DNA of 10,496 nucleotides from Alphaproteobacteria bacterium (lineage in GTDB: Bacteria; Pseudomonadota; Alphaproteobacteria; ATCC43930; CGMCC-115725). The DNA lies in assembly GCA_030039815.1 (NCBI GenBank), contig JASHUW010000541.1, forward strand, positions 1 to 10,496. The letters run 5' to 3'. Position numbers and translations under genes: made by a program. Numbering within the stretch: the first letter of the stretch is position 1; each line of letters begins with the position of its first letter. This document shows, piece after piece, positions 6,886 to 10,496 of the stretch. A model generated the notes under the pieces. That model worked only from the letters and a program-made list of their open reading frames with translations. It searched no databases and was not told the origin of the DNA.

Positions 6886-9183
6886 ATGGACGGTTCGCTT
6901 TCCAAGATCGGCGATGCGCCGAAGCGCCGCGAGGATCTGCGCTTCGTCACCGGGCGCGGCCGCTATCTCGACGACATCGCGTTCGACAACCTCGCGCACG
7001 CCGTGGTGCTGCGTTCGCCGCATGCGCATGCGCGGATCGAGCGCGTCGATGCCGCTGCGGCGCGCGCCGCGCCCGGCGTGCTCGCGATACTGACCGCCGC
7101 GGAGGTTGCCGCTGACGGCTTGGCGGCGCTGCGTCCCGGCGCCGAGACCAACACCATCACTGGCGAGCCGTTTCTGTTCGAGCCGCAGCCGCTGCTCGCC
7201 GGAGACAAGGTGCGCCATGTCGGCGAGGCGGTGGCGCTGATCATCGCCGCGACCCGTGAGCAGGCGCTCGACGCCGCGGAGCTCGTCGCGGTCGATTACG
7301 CGCCGTTGCCGGCGGTGACCACCAGCGAAGCGGCGCGCGCCTCCGGCGCGCCGCTCGTCACCGACAACGCGCCGGGCAATCTCTGCCTCGACTGGCATTA
7401 CGGCGACCGCGCCGCGGCCGACGCGGCCTTCGCCGCGGCGGCGCATGTCGTCACGATCAGCCTCGACAACCACCGCGTCGTCACCAACCCGATGGAGCCG
7501 CGCGGCATCGTCGGCACCTATGACGCCGCCACCGGCCGCTACACCGCCTATGTCTCGGCACAGAGCATCCATGTCACCCGCGATTTCACCGCGCGCGCGC
7601 TCGGGGTCGAGAAGGAGCAGGTGCGGTTTGTCGCGCCCGATGTCGGCGGCGGGTTCGGCGCCAAGAACTTCGTCTATCCCGAGCACGCGCTGTTGCTCTG
7701 GGCGGCGAAGCGGGTCGGCCGGCCGGTCAAATGGATCGCGACGCGCGGCGAGGTGTTCCTCGCCGACCATGCCGGCCGCGACCAGCGCGCCACCGCATCG
7801 CTAGCGCTCGACGCCGCCGGCAAATTCCTCGCGCTGCGGGTTGCGAGCGAGGCCAATCTCGGTGCCTACCTCGCCGGCAGCTCGGCCAGCGTGCAGACCT
7901 TCCAGTACGCGTTCCTGCCGGGCACGGTCTACGCGATCCCGGCGATCGACCTGCATGTTCGTGGCCTCTTCACCAACACGGCGCCGATCGGCGTACTGCG
8001 CGGCCCCGGCTATGCCGAGGCCAACAACATCATCGAGCGGCTCATCGACGAGGCGGCGCGGCAATGCGGCTTCGACCGGTTCGAGCTGCGCCGCAACAAC
8101 CTGGTGCCGACCCAGGCGATGCCGATGCTCAACGCGGTCGGCAACCAGGTCGACAGCGGCGCCTTCCCCGAGACCTTCGGGCGCGCACTGGCCGCCGCCG
8201 ATATCGCCGGCTTCGCCGCGCGCCGCGCCATCAGCGAAGGCAAAGGTCGGCTGCGCGGTCTCGGCCTCGCCTATCACATCAAGGGCACTGGCGGTAACCC
8301 GTCGGAGAATGTCGATATCCGCTTCGAGGCCGATGGCTCGGTGTCGCTGATCACCGGCACCCAGCATATCGGCCAGGGGCACGAGACCACCTTCCCGCAG
8401 ATCCTTGCCGACCGGCTCGGCGTGCCCAACGAGTTGATAAAGCTGCGCCAGGGCGACACCGACCTCATCGCGCATGGCGGCGGGCATGGCTCTTCGCGCG
8501 CGACCTATATGGGCGGCACGGCGATCTTCCGCGCCGCCGACGAGATCATCCTGAAGGGCACGCGCATCGCCGCCGAGATGCTTGAGGCCGCCGAGCCCGA
8601 CATCAGGTTCGCGGACGGCGATTTCGTCGTCGCCGGCACCGACCGGCGGGTGCCGCTGCTCGACGTCGCCGCCAAGGCGCGCGAGATGGGCGCGCCGCTC
8701 GACACCTATCATTTCTGGACGCGCGAGTGGATGACCTTTCCCAACGGCACGCATGTCGTCGAGGTCGAGATCGACCCCGATACCGGCCGCGTCACGCTGG
8801 AGCGCTACACCGCGGTCGACGACTACGGCGTCATCGTCAACCCGATGGTCGCCTCCGGCCAGGCGCATGGCGCGATCGCCATGGGCACCGGCCAGGCGCT
8901 CTTGGAAACCGCGGTCTATGACGCCGAGGGGCAGGCGCTCGCCGCCTCGTTCATGGATTACGCGATGCCGCGCGCCGACGACCTGCCGGCGTTCGCTCTC
9001 GGCTTCAACTCGACGCGCTGCACGACCAATCCGCTCGGGGTCAAAGGCTGCGGCGAGGCCGGCGCGATCGCCGCCTTCCCGGCGATCCACAACGCGATCC
9101 GCGACGCGCTGGCGCCGCTCGGCGGCAAGCTGTTCGCCGGGCCCGCGACCCCGGCGCGGGTCTGGCAGGCGATGCGAGGGTAA
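6886..9183 (+). CDS. Molybdenum hydroxylase large subunit, CoxL-like (xanthine dehydrogenase family, molybdopterin-binding)
   Basis: The 765-residue product is the molybdopterin-cytosine-dinucleotide-binding catalytic subunit type of the xanthine oxidase/CO dehydrogenase family. An N-terminal a/b hammerhead domain ('RFVTGRGRYLDDI', 'VVLRSPHAHARIERVD') is followed by the Mo-binding region. This carries NPMEPRG at 201-207, GGGFGAK at 254-260, GQGHE at 496-500, GSSRATYMGG at 535-544 and the catalytic glutamate E724 in GVKGCGEAG. The active-site loop at 368-378 reads IGVLRGPGYAE. It lacks the AYRCSFR cysteine of true (form I) CO dehydrogenase and also departs from the AYRGAGR-type loop of form II relatives. 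Substrate is unknown. No 2Fe-2S small subunit or FAD medium subunit gene is in the window. The frame stays open far upstream, opposite the methyltransferase, but family homology begins at this ATG. Confidence 0.92.
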   Translation: MDGSLSKIGDAPKRREDLRFVTGRGRYLDDIAFDNLAHAVVLRSPHAHARIERVDAAAARAAPGVLAILTAAEVAADGLAALRPGAETNTITGEPFLFEPQPLLAGDKVRHVGEAVALIIAATREQALDAAELVAVDYAPLPAVTTSEAARASGAPLVTDNAPGNLCLDWHYGDRAAADAAFAAAAHVVTISLDNHRVVTNPMEPRGIVGTYDAATGRYTAYVSAQSIHVTRDFTARALGVEKEQVRFVAPDVGGGFGAKNFVYPEHALLLWAAKRVGRPVKWIATRGEVFLADHAGRDQRATASLALDAAGKFLALRVASEANLGAYLAGSSASVQTFQYAFLPGTVYAIPAIDLHVRGLFTNTAPIGVLRGPGYAEANNIIERLIDEAARQCGFDRFELRRNNLVPTQAMPMLNAVGNQVDSGAFPETFGRALAAADIAGFAARRAISEGKGRLRGLGLAYHIKGTGGNPSENVDIRFEADGSVSLITGTQHIGQGHETTFPQILADRLGVPNELIKLRQGDTDLIAHGGGHGSSRATYMGGTAIFRAADEIILKGTRIAAEMLEAAEPDIRFADGDFVVAGTDRRVPLLDVAAKAREMGAPLDTYHFWTREWMTFPNGTHVVEVEIDPDTGRVTLERYTAVDDYGVIVNPMVASGQAHGAIAMGTGQALLETAVYDAEGQALAASFMDYAMPRADDLPAFALGFNSTRCTTNPLGVKGCGEAGAIAAFPAIHNAIRDALAPLGGKLFAGPATPARVWQAMRG

Positions 9184-9190
9184 TATTCGT

Positions 9191-9272
9191 CGTCGTCCCG
9201 GCGCAGGCCGGGACCCAGAGTCCGGCCGCTTGTGCGGTCGATGTCTGGATGCCGGCCTTCGCCGGTATGACG
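9191..9272. repeat. Bipartite palindromic intergenic element (REP/BIME-like, 'VIPAKAGIQ' type)
   Basis: Two 29-base arms in inverted orientation (9191-9219 and 9244-9272) match at 24 of 29 positions when one is reverse-complemented, with a 24-base spacer. Each arm is itself a small hairpin: CCCGGC-GCAG-GCCGGG on the left, and GCCGGC-CTTC-GCCGGT on the right with five of six pairs. Read on the minus strand, the element gives the familiar false peptide 'VIPAKAGIQ...WVPACAGTT' seen in many alphaproteobacterial genomes. It lies between the molybdenum enzyme and the crotonase, so it may fold in a shared transcript and affect message stability or partial termination. There is no U-tract. Confidence 0.88.
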
Positions 9273-9279
9273 AAGCTAA

Positions 9280-9285
9280 AGGAGG
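9280..9285 (+). promoter_or_regulatory. Strong ribosome binding site of the crotonase gene
   Basis: A perfect AGGAGG sits ten bases before the ATG at 9296, directly after the palindromic element. It fixes the start of the crotonase gene and suggests efficient translation independent of the upstream gene. Confidence 0.8.
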
Positions 9286-9295
9286 AAAGCTGGCA

Positions 9296-10063
9296 ATGAA
9301 TTACGAGCACATCCTGGTCGAAAAGGAAGACGGCGTTGCGATCCTGACGATGAACCGGCCGGAAAAGCTCAACGCGATGAACCGCCGGTTGTCGCAGGAG
9401 CTGCGCGACGCGGTGAAGGCGGCGGATGCCGACGACGATATCGGCTGCATTGTCATCACCGGCGCGGGCCGCGCGTTCTCCGCCGGCGGCGACATTCACG
9501 AGCAGCGCGAGGACGACCGCAAGTTCACCGATGCCGAGCAGGACGCTCGCCGCACGCGCAACTCCTATGACATCGCCGCCAGCGCCAAGCCGACGATCGG
9601 CATGATGAACGGGCTCGCTTTTGGCGGCGCCGGGGTGCTCGCCTCCTCGCTCGACATGCGCATCGGCTGCGAGGATTCGAAATTCCGCTTTCTCGCCGCC
9701 GCCTACGGGCGGATCAACAGTACCTGGACCCTGCCCAACCAGGTCGGCTGGCCGATCGCCAAGGAGCTGTTGTTCTCGGCCCGGGTTGTCGAGGCCGAGG
9801 AGGCGTATCGCATCGGCCTCTTGAACCATCTCGTGCCGCGCGCCGAGCTGCGCGCCAAGACCATGGAGTTGGCGCGCACCATCGCCGCCAACAACCACGC
9901 GACGATCATTGGCATCAAGTCGCTGATGCTGCGGCAGATGAACCAGAACCTCGAAGAGCAGTACGAGGCCGAACGCCACTTCACGACCCATGTCGTGCGC
10001 GGCGCCAAGGCCGAGGACGCCTTCCCCGACTTCATCGCCCGCCATGGAAGGCCGCCGAGCTGA
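9296..10063 (+). CDS. Crotonase-fold protein (enoyl-CoA hydratase/isomerase family) lacking both hydratase glutamates
   Basis: The 255-residue product has the usual length of the enoyl-CoA hydratase/isomerase family, which acts on acyl-CoA thioesters in the cytoplasm. Family features are 'ILTMNRPEKLNAMN' near the N-terminus, the first oxyanion-hole segment FSAGGD (61-66) and the second, NGLAFGGAG (105-113), with G111 at the oxyanion glycine position. The two catalytic glutamates of mitochondrial enoyl-CoA hydratase (E144 and E164 in the rat enzyme) align by eye with V114 and A134. Simple hydration is therefore unlikely; isomerisation, hydrolysis, decarboxylation or another reaction is possible. 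Y137 lies near the expected active site and could act instead. It follows the molybdenum hydroxylase by 112 bases, so the two could act on one pathway of CoA esters or aromatic/alkyl substrates, though nothing in the sequence fixes this. Confidence 0.9.
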   Translation: MNYEHILVEKEDGVAILTMNRPEKLNAMNRRLSQELRDAVKAADADDDIGCIVITGAGRAFSAGGDIHEQREDDRKFTDAEQDARRTRNSYDIAASAKPTIGMMNGLAFGGAGVLASSLDMRIGCEDSKFRFLAAAYGRINSTWTLPNQVGWPIAKELLFSARVVEAEEAYRIGLLNHLVPRAELRAKTMELARTIAANNHATIIGIKSLMLRQMNQNLEEQYEAERHFTTHVVRGAKAEDAFPDFIARHGRPPS

Positions 10064-10086
10064 CTTAGGGTCACGCGAGGCACTAG

Positions 10087-10133
10087 CGCTCCTCTTGAGG
10101 AGCGGCCCAAAAAGGGCAGCGTCTCGAAGGACG
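10087..10133. repeat. Intergenic palindromic repeat, copy 1
   Basis: This copy begins with a perfect 8-base stem CGCTCCTC/GAGGAGCG with a TT loop (10087-10104). It continues into a GCGGCCC-AAAAA-GGGCAGC hairpin with one mismatch. Positions 10096-10133 match copy 2 at 37 of 38 bases. It lies just downstream of the crotonase stop codon. Confidence 0.85.
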
Positions 10134-10156
10134 AACGCCCGGCAGGCACGAACTGA

Positions 10157-10202
10157 CCTCATCCTGAGGAGCGGCCCAAAAAGGGCCGCGTCTCGAAGGA
10201 CG
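10157..10202. repeat. Intergenic palindromic repeat, copy 2
   Basis: This copy starts with a CCTCA-TCC-TGAGG hairpin (10157-10169) and overlaps a perfect GCGGCCC-AAAAA-GGGCCGC stem-loop (10171-10189), followed by GTCTCGAAGGACG. It resembles the 'cctcatcctgaggagcggccc...tctcgaagga' intergenic element common in Bradyrhizobium and related genomes. It lies in the same orientation as copy 1, 69 bases downstream. Between convergent genes it could act as a transcript 3'-end structure, but no U-tract is present. Confidence 0.85.
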
Positions 10203-10209
10203 CACCGCG

Positions 10210-10496
10210 TCAGCGGCCCACCTTGACTCCGCGCGCCGACAGCGCGGGCAGGAGTTCGAGCCTGCCGTCGATCAGCGCTTCCTTCTTGTCGCGTCGCCAG
10301 CCCTTTACCTGTCGCTCAGCGGCGGTGGCATCCTCGATGCGTTGAAAATGCTGGCTGAAAGCCAGGGTCACGGGTCGACGCCGAGCAGTGTAGCCATCGT
10401 AACTACCCGCCTGATGCTCGGCGAAGCGGCGTTCCAATCCGAGGCGCGCGGTTCCGACATAATAGGAGCCGTCCGAACACCGTAATATGTAAAGAT
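10210..10496 (-). CDS. GIY-YIG nuclease-family protein, N-terminus cut off by the window edge
   Basis: On the minus strand the frame enters from the right edge and ends with TGA at 10210-10212, giving 94 complete codons. The protein begins LYILRCSDGSYYVGTA, the GIY-YIG core in its YIL...YVG form. It continues with 'RRFAEHQAG', containing the catalytic-type arginine, and 'ATAAERQVKGWRRDKKEALI', containing the metal-binding-type glutamate. This is the small single-domain group (about 90-100 residues) related to YhbQ and to the UvrC N-terminal domain, with probable DNA-cleaving or repair activity that is poorly defined for most members. Only a few N-terminal residues should be missing. An internal TTG at 10435-10437 is not the real start, because the conserved core lies upstream of it. 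The gene converges on the crotonase, with repeats between them. Confidence 0.9.
   Translation of the reverse strand, partial: LYILRCSDGSYYVGTARLGLERRFAEHQAGSYDGYTARRRPVTLAFSQHFQRIEDATAAERQVKGWRRDKKEALIDGRLELLPALSARGVKVGR

Noticed and set aside
7801..9090. A 429-codon minus-strand frame across the molybdenum enzyme
   Set aside because: It is the antisense shadow of conserved CoxL-like sequence, with no domain or signal of its own.
6886..9183. Aerobic CO dehydrogenase (form I CoxL)
   Set aside because: The diagnostic AYRCSFR motif with its active-site cysteine is absent; the loop reads IGVLRGPGYAE.
9990..10226. A 78-codon plus-strand frame with a repeated 'SGPKRAASRRT' peptide
   Set aside because: It overlaps the crotonase end in another frame and then reads through the two intergenic repeats; the peptide repeat is simply the translated DNA repeat.

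Overview
The window is very GC-rich, with strong G/C preference at third codon positions. Two kinds of intergenic repeat are present: a bipartite palindrome of the type often mistranslated as 'VIPAKAGIQ...WVPACAGTT', and a 'cctcatcctgaggagcggccc' element. Together these point to an alphaproteobacterium, most likely in the Hyphomicrobiales near Bradyrhizobiaceae/Xanthobacteraceae. This placement is inference from composition and repeats, because no rRNA or core marker gene is present.

Layout, left to right. A truncated gene for a secreted protein runs leftward off the edge (1-357, minus). After a 122-base divergent spacer come two rightward genes: a type II secretion-type secretin with a lipobox (480-2729), and a periplasmic FecR-domain protein with a glycine-rich (GGGF)x6 tail (2783-3679). 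Facing them tail to tail is a leftward pair: a class I SAM-dependent methyltransferase (6022-6804), followed by a CHASE2-domain class III nucleotide cyclase (3728-5977). Divergent from the methyltransferase is a rightward pair: a CoxL-like molybdenum hydroxylase large subunit (6886-9183) and a crotonase-fold protein (9296-10063), separated by the bipartite palindrome. Two near-identical copies of a 38-base repeat fill the gap before a leftward GIY-YIG nuclease-family gene that runs off the right edge (10210-10496).

How the genes may work together. The left half looks like an envelope module. It has a secretin that may pilot itself to the outer membrane, a FecR-domain protein with a low-complexity tail, and an inner-membrane cyclase whose periplasmic CHASE2 domain could sense the FecR protein or a ligand. 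No other general secretion genes (ATPase, inner-membrane platform, pseudopilins) are in the window, so the secretin stands apart from its usual partners. The right half looks metabolic, with an oxidoreductase subunit plus a CoA-substrate enzyme. However, the usual FeS and FAD partner subunits are absent, and the crotonase lacks both glutamates used by enoyl-CoA hydratases.

The sequence shows no mobile element, CRISPR array, tRNA or rRNA. The most interesting items are the secretin/FecR/CHASE2-cyclase neighbourhood, the crotonase active-site changes, and the unusual active-site loop of the molybdenum enzyme.
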